A stretch of DNA of 64,000 bases from Arthrobacter sp. B3I4 (lineage in GTDB: Bacteria; Actinomycetota; Actinomycetes; Actinomycetales; Micrococcaceae). The notes under the pieces were generated by a model. It did not search any database. It was not told where the DNA came from and saw nothing but the letters and a program-made list of their open reading frames with translations. This document shows positions 1 through 11,558 of the stretch, piece by piece (position 1 is the stretch's first letter; every line of letters begins with the position of its first letter). The translations under genes and the position numbers were made by a program. The stretch is from contig NZ_JAUSYK010000001.1 in assembly GCF_030816855.1 (NCBI RefSeq), positions 744,001 to 808,000 on the forward strand, in the 5' to 3' direction.

Positions 1-1
1 C

Positions 2-169
2 CGCTATTACGTCACTCGGTTCGACCGCACCTACAAGGCGCACAACGTGAAGAAGATGGCACTAAAGGCGCCCATGGTGGTCTTTTTCTCCGTGTATTTC
101 CCGGCAAAACTGCTGCGTGCCATCCACACCGTCAACACGGCACAACCGGCCCGCCGCGGCGGGCAGTAG
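2..169 (+). CDS. C-terminal end of an unrecognised protein, truncated by the window edge
   Basis: An open frame runs from the first bases of the window to a TAG at 167-169 and gives 55 residues of a protein that starts outside. The visible part begins RYYVTRFDRTYK, contains a hydrophobic stretch (APMVVFFSVYFPAKLL) and ends in a basic, Gly/Arg-rich tail (PARRGGQ). No catalytic motif is visible and I do not recognise the family. It converges on the DMT transporter just downstream with a three-base gap. The frame could be fortuitous, but the length without a stop and the tight spacing favour a real gene end. Confidence 0.45.
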   Translation, partial: RYYVTRFDRTYKAHNVKKMALKAPMVVFFSVYFPAKLLRAIHTVNTAQPARRGGQ

Positions 170-172
170 CGC

Positions 173-1111
173 TCAGTCCGTCCCCAGCTCGGCCAGGCGC
201 TCCGCGTTGCGCCGTGTCGAACGGGAGCGCCGCTGGCCGGCCGCGACGACGGCGAGACCCACAAGGATCATCACCAGGCCGGCATAAGTTCCGCCCGGAA
301 GCGTTTCACCAAGGAACGCCGCCGCGAGCAGCGCCGCACCGGGAATTTCCAGCAGGATGATCATCGAAACCAGCAACGGGCTCATCGTCGCCAGCAGGTG
401 GTTGAACGCGGTGTGTCCCACCAGCTGCGCGCAGACCGTGATAGCCAGGATGCCAAGCCAGCCGGTCGCGTCGAAGCCTGCCAACGGCTGGCCGCTCGCC
501 AGGGCGAGCACAGCGACGACCGCAGCGCACATGCCGTAACAGAGCGTCGTATAGACGCTGGTACCCATGGTCTGCCGCGCCTTGCCGCCGGCGAGCGTGT
601 AAACGCCAGCGAGCATACCCCCGACGACGGCGAGGAGGTCGCCGGTCAGGGCGGTCGGGGAAGTGCCCATATCGAAGCCGGTGATTGCCACTACACCGGC
701 GAAAGCCAGCCCCAGCCCGGCCAAGACCTGCCAGCTGTGCCGGACGCCGCGAAAGACTTGGAAAACGGCAATCCAGCCCGACTGCAGACACACCAGTGCG
801 GTCGCGGCAGCCACCGACGTCAGTTGGAGTGAGGTGATGAAGCAGGCGAAGTGGAACGCCAGCGCCACCGCCGCGGCGAGTGACCAGCGGAACTCGCTGC
901 CACTGACCCGGCCGAACTGCCGGGGCTGACGGACCAGAACGGGACCGGACATGACGACTGCGCCAATAGCGTTGCGCCAGAAAGCGATGGCCAGGGCGCT
1001 CACGGAGGTGGCACCCAGCGTGGCAGCAATCAGAGGCCCGGAGGAGGCAACGCCCAGTACACCGAGCGCCGCGAGGAAGAAGTTCACGCCTCCACAGTAG
1101 TGCTCCCGCAC
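173..1111 (-). CDS. DMT-superfamily (EamA-type) drug/metabolite transporter
   Basis: An integral membrane protein of about 312 residues, built almost entirely of ten hydrophobic segments in the two-fold EamA repeat. The first segment is FFLAALGVLGVASSGPLIA and the last ends LVMILVGLAVVAAGQRR. EamA members export or import small metabolites in the inner membrane; the substrate cannot be read from sequence. The late segment PLLVSMIILLEIPGAALLAAAFLGE is typical of the second EamA repeat. The start is uncertain: the longest frame begins with GTG at 1111, and another GTG at 1087 begins VNFFLAAL and would put the first membrane segment at the N-terminus. Neither has an ideal ribosome-binding site. 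It lies downstream of the tRNA-Ala terminator on the same strand. Confidence 0.85.
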   Translation of the reverse strand: MREHYCGGVNFFLAALGVLGVASSGPLIAATLGATSVSALAIAFWRNAIGAVVMSGPVLVRQPRQFGRVSGSEFRWSLAAAVALAFHFACFITSLQLTSVAAATALVCLQSGWIAVFQVFRGVRHSWQVLAGLGLAFAGVVAITGFDMGTSPTALTGDLLAVVGGMLAGVYTLAGGKARQTMGTSVYTTLCYGMCAAVVAVLALASGQPLAGFDATGWLGILAITVCAQLVGHTAFNHLLATMSPLLVSMIILLEIPGAALLAAAFLGETLPGGTYAGLVMILVGLAVVAAGQRRSRSTRRNAERLAELGTD

Positions 1112-1162
1112 AGGTGCCCGCCGTCAGCGCCCTCAGGGTGGGGCCGGGGTGGGCGTGAACGC

Positions 1163-1202
1163 AAAAGGTCCCGGCCAGCTTTTCCGCTGGCCGGGACCTT
1201 TT
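1163..1202 (-). terminator. Rho-independent terminator after tRNA-Ala
   Basis: A strong hairpin whose arms, about 17 bases each, pair around a short TTTTCC-type loop; the core is GGTCCCGGCCAGC with its complement. Runs of A before and T after the stem make it usable in both directions. It lies about 5 bases beyond the 3' end of the leftward tRNA-Ala, so it most likely ends the tRNA transcript. Confidence 0.8.
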
Positions 1203-1206
1203 CCTA

Positions 1207-1282
1207 TGGTGGAGGCACGGGGACTCGAACCCCGAACCCCCTGCTTGCAAAGCAGGTGCGCTACCAATTGCGCCATGCCCCC
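1207..1282 (-). tRNA. tRNA-Ala (TGC anticodon)
   Basis: The minus strand folds as a complete cloverleaf of 76 bases. The acceptor stem starts GGGGGCA and closes with TGCCTCC, followed by A and an encoded CCA. The anticodon loop is TTTGCAA (anticodon TGC), and the T arm contains GGTTCGAGTCCCC-type sequence. It lies with tRNA-Ile near gyrA, the usual arrangement at actinobacterial origins, although here the pair is not part of an rRNA operon. Confidence 0.97.
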
Positions 1283-1350
1283 ATAAGAAGCAACCCGTCA
1301 ATCATACCCCAGTGCCGGACCGCCGTTTCCGGCTCCCAGCCTGGCTTGGG

Positions 1351-1467
1351 CTAATCGACCGTATCGGTCGACTGGCTCCAGACTGCCTTACGGGCCTCGG
1401 ATTCCTGCACTTTCCTGTAGAGCAGGACGCCTGCGATCGTGGCTGCAACTGCCAGCAACTTCTTCAC
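1351..1467 (-). CDS. DLW-39 family small protein
   Basis: A 38-residue peptide between tRNA-Ile and tRNA-Ala on the same strand. It reads (V/M)KKLLAVAATIAGVLLYRK followed by a short charged tail ending STDTVD. One hydrophobic segment (residues 4-16) follows two lysines, suggesting a small membrane-anchored protein. From memory, the actinobacterial DLW-39 family sits at exactly this position near gyrA and tRNA-Ile/Ala and has this KKLL...VAA start; its function is unknown. GTG at 1467 is chosen because it gives the family start; an in-frame GTG lies two codons upstream. It is shorter than most gene-calling cut-offs. Confidence 0.75.
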   Translation of the reverse strand: MKKLLAVAATIAGVLLYRKVQESEARKAVWSQSTDTVD

Positions 1468-1526
1468 ACGCACCCCGTTCCGATCCAGTTTCACGTGGAT
1501 CTTTACAGGAACCTGTACAGGTTCCG

Positions 1527-1600
1527 TGGGCGTACCAGGACTTGAACCTGGGACCTCTTCGTTATCAGCGAAGCGCTCTAACCGCCTGAGCTATACGCCC
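1527..1600 (-). tRNA. tRNA-Ile (GAT anticodon)
   Basis: The minus strand folds as a 74-base cloverleaf. The acceptor stem GGGCGTA pairs with TACGCCC, the D arm is TAGCTCAGGCGGTTAGAGC, the anticodon loop CTGATAA gives anticodon GAT, and the T arm carries GGTTCAAGTCC. The discriminator base is A and CCA is not encoded (CGG follows), so the CCA-adding enzyme at 30.7 kb is needed. It lies 97 bases downstream of the DUF3566 stop. Confidence 0.97.
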
Positions 1601-1697
1601 CGATGCCTCATCGGGCCGAGATATGACTTTACAGCACATCCCGGCCCGATCCAAAATCGAGGTCTTTTCCCGGGGTTCACCGGGAGGAAGGGGCCAT

Positions 1698-2336
1698 TTA
1701 GTCGTCGGTGAGGGTCACACCGATGCCGCCGACCAGGGTGGCGGCAATGTTGTACAGCACTGCGGACAGCATCGACAGAGCGGTCAGCAGGACCACATTG
1801 ATCACCGCGATGATCACGGCAAAGGAGGCAACCTGGCCGAGGGACGCGACCTTCTTCAGCTCGAAGCCGCCGCTTTCAGATCCGGCAAGGGTGCCCAGCA
1901 GGCTGTCCACCTGGTCAAAGATGCCGGTCAGATCCAACACTGTCCAGAGCACGATCGCGGCAACGACAGTGACGATACCGAGCGCTACGGAGAGCAGGAA
2001 GGCCATTTTCAGGACGGACCAAGGCTCAACTTTGCTCACGAGCAACCGTGCACGCCTGACCTTGGCCTTCGGTGCCGGCCGGACCAGGCCCGGCTGGCCC
2101 GGCCGCTGGGCCGCGGCCTCCGGACGCTGTCCGGCGGCCGCAGGACGCTGGCCCGGCGTCGCAGGGCGCTGGCCCGGCGTGACGGGCCGTTGCCCGGGCG
2201 TGGCCGGCCGTTGGCCGGTTCCAACGACGCCGGGGCGCTGCTGGGGACGCGAGGGCGCGTTGACCCGCGGGGCAGCAGGCTGGCGCGCGCCGCCGGGACC
2301 ACTGCTCGATTTGGGATAGGACTCGGAATTACTCAC
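1698..2336 (-). CDS. DUF3566 domain-containing membrane protein
   Basis: A 212-residue protein with a long disordered N-terminal half made of repeats of the type [13 protein letters not shown] (about residues 35-75). The C-terminal half has two membrane segments (around [21 protein letters not shown] and [34 protein letters not shown]) separated by an extracytoplasmic loop. This is the DUF3566 layout seen directly downstream of gyrA throughout actinobacteria. The start ATG overlaps the gyrA stop by four bases (ATGA), which indicates translational coupling. Function is unknown; the gyrase operon position is conserved but does not by itself show a role in topology. Confidence 0.9.
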   Translation of the reverse strand: MSNSESYPKSSSGPGGARQPAAPRVNAPSRPQQRPGVVGTGQRPATPGQRPVTPGQRPATPGQRPAAAGQRPEAAAQRPGQPGLVRPAPKAKVRRARLLVSKVEPWSVLKMAFLLSVALGIVTVVAAIVLWTVLDLTGIFDQVDSLLGTLAGSESGGFELKKVASLGQVASFAVIIAVINVVLLTALSMLSAVLYNIAATLVGGIGVTLTDD

Positions 2337-5041
2337 GCGTTACCTCCGGTGTTGTCTTCGTCCAGCTCGGCATCGCCTGATGACTCATCTGAATCGGGGG
2401 CCGGTACTGATTCTGTCTCTACGGACCCCTCGCGCGATCCGTTATCTCCAGCCAACGTTACGTCATCTTGCTCCGCAGCCTGATCTTCGGCCTCGCTTTC
2501 GGGGCCTGTTTCGTCAGTGTCCAGGCCGCGTTCGCTGTTCCGGGCCACTTCGATGATGCGGTCGTTCTTGTCAGGCTTGGCGAAGATAACGCCCATGGTG
2601 TCGCGGCCCTTGGCAGGCACCCCGGCCACCGACGAACGGACCACCTTGCCGCCTTCCATGACAACCAGGACCTCGTCCTCTTCCTGGACGATCAGGGCCC
2701 CTACGAGGTGCCCGCGTTCCTCCTGGTACTTGCCGACCTTGATGCCCAGCCCGCCGCGGCCCTGAAGGCGGTATTCCTCCACCGCGGTGCGCTTGGCGAA
2801 CCCGCCTTCGGTGACGATGAAGACGAACGAGCCGTCCCGAACGACGTCGGCGGCTAGCAGTTCGTCATCCTCACGGAACTTCATACCGGTGACACCGGAA
2901 GTGGCGCGTCCCATCGGGCGCAAGGCTTCGTCCGTGGCAGTGAACCGGATGGACTGTCCCTTGCGGGAAACCAGCATCAGGTCGTCGCTCTCGGACACGA
3001 GCTGGGCGGAGACGAGTTCGTCACCGTCGCGCAGGTTGATCGCGATCACACCGGCGGAGCGGTTGGTGTCGTAGTCCTCCAGCCGTGTCTTCTTGACCAG
3101 ACCGCGCTTGGTGGCGAGCACCAGGTAGGGCGCGTGCTGGTAGTCGCGAAGGTCCAACACCTGCGCGATCCGCTCGTCCGGCTGGAAGGCCAGCAGGTTC
3201 GCGACGTGCTGTCCCTTGGCGTCACGTGCTGCTTCGACCAATTCGTAGGCCTTTGCGCGGTAGACCCGGCCCAGGTTCGTGAAGAACAACAGCCAGTGGT
3301 GCGTGGTCGTAACGAAGAAGTGCTCCACCACGTCGTCTCCGCGTAGCTGGGCGCCCTTGATGCCCTTGCCGCCGCGCTGCTGGGACCGGTAGTTGTCACT
3401 GCGGGTGCGCTTGACGTAGCCGCCCCTGGTGATGGTGACGACCATTTCTTCTTCGGGGATCAGGTCCTCCATCGACATGTCGCCGTCGAAGCCCATCAGC
3501 ACCTTGGTCTTGCGGTCATCCCCGTGTTTATCGACAATCTCGGCCAGCTCGGTACTGATAATCTCGCGCTGGCGCTCCTCCGAGGCGAGAATCGAGTTGT
3601 ATTCCGCAATCGCAGCTTCCAGTTCGGCGTGCTTGTCCTGGATCTTCTGCCGTTCCAGGGCAGCGAGCCGGCGCAGCTGCATGTCCAGGATGGCCCGGGC
3701 CTGCAGATCGTCGATGTCGAGCAGCTCCATCAGGCCGTCGCGGGCCATTTCGGTGGTGGTCGACGCACGGATCAGCGCGATGACTTCGTCGAGTGCATCC
3801 AGCGCCTTCAGCAGCGCACGAAGGATGTGGGCTTCTTCTTCTGCCTTCCGCAGCCGGTAGCGGGTGCGCCGGGCGATGACGTCCATCTGGTGGGTGACCC
3901 AGTGCCGGATGAATGCGTCCAGGCTAAGCGTGCGCGGCACGCCGTCGACAATTGCCAGCATGTTGGCCGCGAAGTTGTCCTGCAGCTGCGTGTGCTTGTA
4001 GAGATTGTTCAGCACCACCTTGGCCACGGCATCGCGTTTGAGCACGATCACCAGGCGCTGGCCGGTGCGGCCGGAGGTCTCATCGCGAAGGTCCGCGATG
4101 CCGGAAATCTTGCCGTCCTTGACGAGCTCGGCAATTTTGATGGCGAGGTTGTCCGGGTTGGCCTGGTAGGGCAGTTCGGTGACAACCAGGCAGGTGCGGC
4201 CCTGGAGTTCCTCAACGTTGACGACGGCGCGCATGGTGATGGAGCCGCGGCCGGTGCGGTAAGCGTCCTCGATGCCCTTGTGGCCCAGGATCGTGGCACC
4301 GGTCGGGAAGTCGGGTCCCTTGATCCTCTGGATCAGTTCCTCGAGCAGTTCTTCACGGCTGGCAGTCGGATTGGCCAGGTACCACTGCACGCCGTCGGCC
4401 ACCTCGCGGAGGTTGTGCGGCGGGATATTGGTGGCCATGCCGACGGCGATGCCGGAGGAACCGTTGACCAAAAGGTTCGGGAAACGCGCCGGCAGGATGG
4501 TCGGTTCCTGATTCTTGCCGTCGTAGTTGTCCTGGAAGTCGACGGTTTCCTCGTCGATGTCCCGGACCATTTCCATGGCCAGCGGGGCCATCTTGGTTTC
4601 GGTGTAACGCGGGGCGGCTGCACCATCGTTGCCGGGCGAGCCGAAGTTGCCCTGGCCCAGTGCCAGCGGGTACCGCATGGTCCAGTCCTGGATCAGCCGG
4701 ACCAGGGCGTCGTAGATCGCGGTGTCTCCGTGCGGGTGGTACTGGCCCATGACCTCGCCGACGACGCGGGCGCACTTGTTGAAGGAGCGGTCGGGGCGGT
4801 AGCCGCCGTCGAACATCGCGTAGAGCACGCGGCGGTGGACGGGCTTGAGTCCATCGCGGACGTCCGGCAGCGCGCGCCCGACAATTACGGCCATGGCGTA
4901 GTCGAGGTATGAGCGCTGCATTTCGGTCTGCAGGTCGACCTGCTCGACACGGTCGCTCAGGACGTCGGTATCAAGGACGGTGCCTTCAAGCACGGCTTCC
5001 GCGCCGGATGCGGGCGGGACCTCGGGTGTTTCGTCACTCAT
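2333..5041 (-). CDS. gyrA: DNA gyrase subunit A
   Basis: The breakage-reunion subunit of DNA gyrase, which with GyrB introduces negative supercoils using ATP. At 902 residues it is slightly longer than usual because of an acidic low-complexity tail of about 65 residues. The N-terminal core reads [22 protein letters not shown], and the catalytic tyrosine is Y146 in PRYTETKM. The quinolone-region helix is HGDTAIYD (104-111), with Thr where E. coli has Ser83 and Asp111 at the Asp87 position. The C-terminal DNA-wrapping domain has the GyrA box QRGGKG near residue 556. It lies 57 bases downstream of gyrB and overlaps the following DUF3566 gene by four bases. Confidence 0.98.
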   Translation of the reverse strand: MSDETPEVPPASGAEAVLEGTVLDTDVLSDRVEQVDLQTEMQRSYLDYAMAVIVGRALPDVRDGLKPVHRRVLYAMFDGGYRPDRSFNKCARVVGEVMGQYHPHGDTAIYDALVRLIQDWTMRYPLALGQGNFGSPGNDGAAAPRYTETKMAPLAMEMVRDIDEETVDFQDNYDGKNQEPTILPARFPNLLVNGSSGIAVGMATNIPPHNLREVADGVQWYLANPTASREELLEELIQRIKGPDFPTGATILGHKGIEDAYRTGRGSITMRAVVNVEELQGRTCLVVTELPYQANPDNLAIKIAELVKDGKISGIADLRDETSGRTGQRLVIVLKRDAVAKVVLNNLYKHTQLQDNFAANMLAIVDGVPRTLSLDAFIRHWVTHQMDVIARRTRYRLRKAEEEAHILRALLKALDALDEVIALIRASTTTEMARDGLMELLDIDDLQARAILDMQLRRLAALERQKIQDKHAELEAAIAEYNSILASEERQREIISTELAEIVDKHGDDRKTKVLMGFDGDMSMEDLIPEEEMVVTITRGGYVKRTRSDNYRSQQRGGKGIKGAQLRGDDVVEHFFVTTTHHWLLFFTNLGRVYRAKAYELVEAARDAKGQHVANLLAFQPDERIAQVLDLRDYQHAPYLVLATKRGLVKKTRLEDYDTNRSAGVIAINLRDGDELVSAQLVSESDDLMLVSRKGQSIRFTATDEALRPMGRATSGVTGMKFREDDELLAADVVRDGSFVFIVTEGGFAKRTAVEEYRLQGRGGLGIKVGKYQEERGHLVGALIVQEEDEVLVVMEGGKVVRSSVAGVPAKGRDTMGVIFAKPDKNDRIIEVARNSERGLDTDETGPESEAEDQAAEQDDVTLAGDNGSREGSVETESVPAPDSDESSGDAELDEDNTGGNA

Positions 5042-5098
5042 AGTCTATGTTTTCCGTTTCAGGTATATATCGGTTCTGGAATATGCAGGGCTGGGCCG

Positions 5099-7580
<2,482 letters not shown>

Positions 7581-8150
7581 CTAACCGTAAGTATCGCGTG
7601 GACCGCGTCCGTTCACGGTACGGGCACCCTTCCGCCAGCTGGGCGCTGCAGGGCCGAGCACCTGGATCTTGGTTACCACACCGTCACCGAGCTCCACGCG
7701 GAACTTTTCCAGCAGGCTCAGGCTAAGCAGCCGCAGCTGAGTCGCCCAAGCGGTCGAGTCGCAGCGCACATGCAACGTCGTGTCTTCAAAGCTCTCCGGG
7801 GTGCAGTGGGCCGAGATCTCCGGTCCAACAAGGGCCGGCCACTGCGCCATGACCGAGCCGACCGCCACCGGGGAACTCCAGCCGCGTTCTGCCACCAACC
7901 GTCCCACTACCTTGCCGAGGCCCAGCGGATCCCGTCCGGTTCCGTGGAACTGACTGAAGCCCCGCGTGCCGGCACCGCGCAGCGGTTTCTGGCCGCTTTT
8001 CTGGCTGCTGCCGGGGCGGGGCGGTGCTTTCCGGCGGATCTCACCTCGAGCTGCCGCGGCATCCCGCATGCGGTTCAGCGCTGCCTGGGCCGCATCGATG
8101 TCATCGGGATCGCGGCCCGGCTGCAGACCGCCGTCGGTGTCCTTGTTCAT
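7581..8150 (-). CDS. dciA: DciA-like DUF721 protein (replicative helicase operator)
   Basis: A 189-residue DUF721 protein. The N-terminal 75 residues are basic and probably flexible. The conserved domain begins near LGKVVGRLVAERGWSSPVAVGSVMAQWPALVGPEISAHC and continues FEDTTLHVRCDSTAWATQLRLLS. DUF721 proteins are the bacterial DciA family, which helps load or activate the DnaB helicase in bacteria without DnaC or DnaI. The start ATG overlaps the recF stop by four bases. The gene lies between recF and gyrB, the standard actinobacterial position. dnaB is also in this window, at 58.5 kb. Confidence 0.92.
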   Translation of the reverse strand: MNKDTDGGLQPGRDPDDIDAAQAALNRMRDAAAARGEIRRKAPPRPGSSQKSGQKPLRGAGTRGFSQFHGTGRDPLGLGKVVGRLVAERGWSSPVAVGSVMAQWPALVGPEISAHCTPESFEDTTLHVRCDSTAWATQLRLLSLSLLEKFRVELGDGVVTKIQVLGPAAPSWRKGARTVNGRGPRDTYG

Positions 8151-9361
8151 CGGTTGTCCGGCTCCTCGATTCCTCCCGGAATGACCTTTACCCGCCGCCC
8201 GGCCAGTTCCGCCGGTATGTCGTCCTCGACGGCGGCGGTCACCAGGACCTGTTCCGCGCCGGAAACGATTGCGGCCAGTTTACGCCGCCGCTGAACATCC
8301 AGCTCGGCGAAAACGTCATCCAAAATCAGGATCGGGGCGGACCCGCCGGTGCGTGCGTCATCGAGCATCACATAGTAGGAGGCCAGGCGCAGGGCCAGGC
8401 ACATTGACCAGGTTTCCCCGTGGGAGGCATAACCCTTCGCCGGGGCCTGGCCCAGGACCAGTTCGAGTTCGTCCCGGTGTGGCCCTACCAAGGAAATCCC
8501 GCGTTCCAGTTCCTTCCGGCGCGACGCTGCGAAAGCCCGCACGTAGCGTTCGGTCAGGTCGTCGACGCTGAGCAACCGCAGGTCTTCGGCTGCGTCTGCC
8601 GGAGGCCCCGCCGCGGTCCCCGCTCCGCCGCGCGCTGCTTCGCCATCGTCGTCGACCACCCCCTGAAGAGTCGAGCGGTACACCGCTCCGGCCGCTTTGG
8701 AGCCGTCCGTGAGCTGGGAGTAAGCGTTCCTCAGGTGCGGCTGAAGCCGTTCCACCAATTCCAGCCGTGCGTGCAGGAGTTCGGCTCCAGCTCTCGCCAT
8801 ATGCTGGTCCCAGACATCAAGGGTTGCTTCATGCCCGGACGTGAATTTGCCGGTGCGGCCGGACTTCAGCAACGCGTTGCGCTGTTTCAGTACGCGGTCG
8901 TAGTCGCTGCGCGTGGCCGCGTGGCGGGGAATAAGGCTGACCAGCAGTTCATCGAGGAAACGGCGTCGGCTGGACGGATCGCCCTTGACCAGGGCGAGGT
9001 CCTCGGGGGCAAAGAGCACCGTCTGGCAGATCCCCAGGATGTCCCGGGCCCGGACCGGGTTGCTGCGGTTGATGCGGGCCCGGTTGGCCCGGCCGCCGTT
9101 GATTTCCAGCTCCAGCACGGTCGATTGCCCCCCGCGGACCAGTTTGGCCCGGACCAGAGCCCGGTCGGTGCCGAACCGAAGCAGCGGAGCATCGGAACTG
9201 ACACGGTGCGAACTGAGGGTGGCCAGGTAGCCGACGGCTTCCATCAGGTTGGTCTTGCCGATGCCGTTGGAGCCCACGAGTACCGTGACCCCCGGCTCCA
9301 GGGTGAGGTCGACCTGGGCATAGCTGCGGAAATCTGTCAGCGACAGTTGTTCAAGGTACAC
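8147..9361 (-). CDS. recF: DNA replication and repair protein RecF
   Basis: A 404-residue SMC-like ATPase that helps load RecA at gapped DNA in recombinational repair. The N-terminus MYLEQLSLTDFRSYAQVDL is typical. Walker A is GSNGIGKT (30-37), the ABC-type signature region is around SLVGPHRDELEL, and Walker B is ILILDDVFAELD, followed by QVLVTAA. It starts 22 bases after the gnd stop and overlaps dciA by four bases, so gnd-recF-dciA probably form one transcript. Confidence 0.97.
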   Translation of the reverse strand: MYLEQLSLTDFRSYAQVDLTLEPGVTVLVGSNGIGKTNLMEAVGYLATLSSHRVSSDAPLLRFGTDRALVRAKLVRGGQSTVLELEINGGRANRARINRSNPVRARDILGICQTVLFAPEDLALVKGDPSSRRRFLDELLVSLIPRHAATRSDYDRVLKQRNALLKSGRTGKFTSGHEATLDVWDQHMARAGAELLHARLELVERLQPHLRNAYSQLTDGSKAAGAVYRSTLQGVVDDDGEAARGGAGTAAGPPADAAEDLRLLSVDDLTERYVRAFAASRRKELERGISLVGPHRDELELVLGQAPAKGYASHGETWSMCLALRLASYYVMLDDARTGGSAPILILDDVFAELDVQRRRKLAAIVSGAEQVLVTAAVEDDIPAELAGRRVKVIPGGIEEPDNR

Positions 9362-9383
9362 GCCGTTTTCAGGACTCCGGGAC

Positions 9384-10268
9384 TTACTTGGCCGGCCGGG
9401 TGGAGTGTCCGCCGAACTGGTGGCGCAGCGCTGAAACCATCTTCATCGCCGGTGAACTGTCTTCGCGGGAAGCGAAGCGGGCGAACAGTGCCGCGGTGAT
9501 AGCCGGGGCCGGAACGGCGTTGGCGATCGCTTCCTCGACAGTCCAACGTCCCTCACCGGAATCCTCGACATAGTCGTCGATGGATTCCAGTCCCGGGTCC
9601 TCGTCCAAGGCTTTGACCATCAGGTCCAGCAGCCAGGAGCGGACGACGGTTCCCTTCTGCCAGGCCCGGAACGTTCCCGGCAGATCGGTGACGATGTCCT
9701 TGGCCGCAAGGAGTTCATAGCCCTCGGCGTAGGCCTGCATCAGGCCATATTCAATACCGTTGTGCACCATCTTGGCGTAGTGCCCGGCGCCTACACCGCC
9801 CACATGGACGAAGCTGTCGGCGCGGTCACCTTCCGGCCGCAGCGCATCGAAGACCGGGAGTGCGCGTTCAATATCGGCTGTATCCCCTCCGGCCATCAGG
9901 CCGTAGCCGTTCTGCAGGCCCCAGACGCCGCCCGATACCCCGCAATCCGCGAAGCGGATCCCCTTTTCAGCAAGGGCGGCAGCGTGTTTCTGGTCTTCGG
10001 TGAAGCGGGAGTTCCCCCCGTCGATCACGAGATCACCGGCGTCCAGCTTGCTCCCCAGTTCCGTAATCACGGCGTCCGTGATGGCGCCGGAGGGAACCAT
10101 TACCCAGATCAGCCGGGGGGCGGGCAGGGCGGAAATGAGCTCGTCCACGCTGGCGACATCCGAGATTTCTGCGTTCCGGTCAAATCCGGTGACCTCGAGC
10201 CCAGCATTGCGCAACCGTTCGCGCATGTTGAAGCCCATTTTTCCGAGACCGATAAGTCCGATGTGCAC
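9384..10268 (-). CDS. gnd: 6-phosphogluconate dehydrogenase, decarboxylating (short form)
   Basis: Oxidatively decarboxylates 6-phosphogluconate to ribulose 5-phosphate in the pentose phosphate pathway. At 294 residues it is the short class (about 300) rather than the roughly 470-residue E. coli type. The Rossmann fold starts at the N-terminus with HIGLIGLGKMGFNM. The substrate motifs are VIDGGNSRFTED and the CGVSGGVWGLQNGYGLMAGG block, with KMVHNGIEYG carrying the catalytic lysine. GTG at 10268 is chosen because the Rossmann motif begins there; the longer frame adds a 30-residue tail unlike the family. Its place between dnaN and recF is conserved in actinobacteria. Confidence 0.94.
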   Translation of the reverse strand: MHIGLIGLGKMGFNMRERLRNAGLEVTGFDRNAEISDVASVDELISALPAPRLIWVMVPSGAITDAVITELGSKLDAGDLVIDGGNSRFTEDQKHAAALAEKGIRFADCGVSGGVWGLQNGYGLMAGGDTADIERALPVFDALRPEGDRADSFVHVGGVGAGHYAKMVHNGIEYGLMQAYAEGYELLAAKDIVTDLPGTFRAWQKGTVVRSWLLDLMVKALDEDPGLESIDDYVEDSGEGRWTVEEAIANAVPAPAITAALFARFASREDSSPAMKMVSALRHQFGGHSTRPAK

Positions 10269-10330
10269 GGGTGGAACTCTTTTCTGCGCTGGTGGGAGGG
10301 TGGGAAGCCCAACTGCGTGGGCCCACGCCG

Positions 10331-10405
10331 CCAGGGTTCCCTGGCCGTGGGGCCCCATCGGCGAGGGTCCCTGCCTGAGCTTGCGAAGGCTGGGAGCCGA
10401 TGGGG
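10331..10405. repeat. Hairpin-forming inverted repeats between dnaN and gnd
   Basis: Two inverted repeats lie in the 165-base spacer. CCAGGG-TT-CCCTGG occupies 10331-10344. A 10-base pair of arms, CCCCATCGGC (10353-10362) and GCCGATGGGG (10396-10405), encloses 33 bases. There is no U-run, so it is not a textbook terminator. It may attenuate transcription, stabilise the dnaN mRNA end, or be a short dispersed repeat. Confidence 0.5.
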
Positions 10406-10433
10406 ACTTGCGAGGCGAAGGCGGCGGTGGGGT

Positions 10434-11558
10434 CTAGTTGGGCAGGCGGACCGGCATCACCAGATACCGGTAGTCGTCTTGGTCTTCGCCATCGGCATCC
10501 TGCTGGGCGGTGATCATCGCCGGTTTGGGAGCTGTGGTGAAGGAGAACCGGACGAACTTGGTCTCGATGACGCTCAAGCCCTCGATCAGGTAGTGAGGGT
10601 TGAAGGCGACCGTGATGTCTTCGCCGCTCAGCTGGGCCTCAAGCTCTTCAGAAGCCTGGGCGTCCTCGCCGGTTCCGGCGTCGAGGTGTAGCTGGCCCTG
10701 GGTAAACGCGAGCCGCACCGGGGTGTTCCGCTCAGCCACAAGAGACACGCGGCGGACAGCTTCCACCAGTTCCTGGGTCTGGACTGTGGCGTGGATCGGC
10801 GTCGAATCCGGGAAAAGGGAACGGATCTTGGGATAGTCACCATCGACGAGGAGCGACGTCGTGGTGCGGCCGCCGCTCTCGAAACCGATCAGCCGGCTGT
10901 CGTCCTCGGCCAGGGCGAGGTTGATGTCCCCGCTGCCGCCAAGCGTCTTGGCGACTTCGTTGAGGGTCTTCGCCTTCACCAGGGCGCTCGTGGAGATGCC
11001 CGGGGTGGCAGGCTTCCACGGTACTTCGCGCATCGCCAGGCGGTAGCGGTCGGTGGCCAGCAGGGTAATCAGGTCGTCCTCGATTTCCATCCGGACACCG
11101 GTAAGGATGGGCAGCGTGTCATCCTTGCTGGCCGCGATGATCACCTGCGAGACAGCCTGCGCGAACGAGTCGCCGGCCACCGTTCCGCTGATGGGAGGAA
11201 GTCCGGGCAACGGCGGGTATTCCGCTTCCGGCATGGTAGCCAGGTGGAAACTGCTCCGGCGGCAGGTCAGGGTGACCTTGTTGCCGTCTGTTTCAATTTC
11301 GACGGGTGCGGACGGCAGGCTGCGGCAGATGTCTGCGAGCAGGCGGCCGGATACCAGGATCGTGCCCTCGGTGCTGATGTCGGCGGGGATTTCGAGGCGG
11401 GCCGAGGTCTCGTAGTCAAAGCTTGAGAGGCTGACCGTGCCGGCTTCGGCTTTGAGCAGCAGACCGGAAAGAACCGGAACAGGCGGACGCGGCGACAACG
11501 ACCGGGCGGTCCAGGTCACTGCTTCGGCCAGAACGTCCCGTTCGACTCTGAACTTCAC
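10434..11558 (-). CDS. dnaN: DNA polymerase III sliding clamp (beta subunit)
   Basis: The ring-shaped processivity clamp of the replicase and hub for polymerases, recombination and mismatch factors. The 374-residue product is the standard length. It starts VKFRVERDVLAEAVTWTARSLSPRPPVPVLSGLLL and ends YRYLVMPVRLPN, the MPxRL ending typical of the clamp. GTG at 11558 is chosen over the longest frame because it gives the conserved start and is preceded by AAAGGCGG. It lies downstream of dnaA on the same strand across the origin spacer. Confidence 0.97.
   Translation of the reverse strand: MKFRVERDVLAEAVTWTARSLSPRPPVPVLSGLLLKAEAGTVSLSSFDYETSARLEIPADISTEGTILVSGRLLADICRSLPSAPVEIETDGNKVTLTCRRSSFHLATMPEAEYPPLPGLPPISGTVAGDSFAQAVSQVIIAASKDDTLPILTGVRMEIEDDLITLLATDRYRLAMREVPWKPATPGISTSALVKAKTLNEVAKTLGGSGDINLALAEDDSRLIGFESGGRTTTSLLVDGDYPKIRSLFPDSTPIHATVQTQELVEAVRRVSLVAERNTPVRLAFTQGQLHLDAGTGEDAQASEELEAQLSGEDITVAFNPHYLIEGLSVIETKFVRFSFTTAPKPAMITAQQDADGEDQDDYRYLVMPVRLPN

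Noticed and set aside
1207..1600. Possible rRNA operon spacer because tRNA-Ile and tRNA-Ala are adjacent
   Set aside because: No 16S or 23S sequence flanks them. The pair lies alone beside gyrA as in other actinobacteria.
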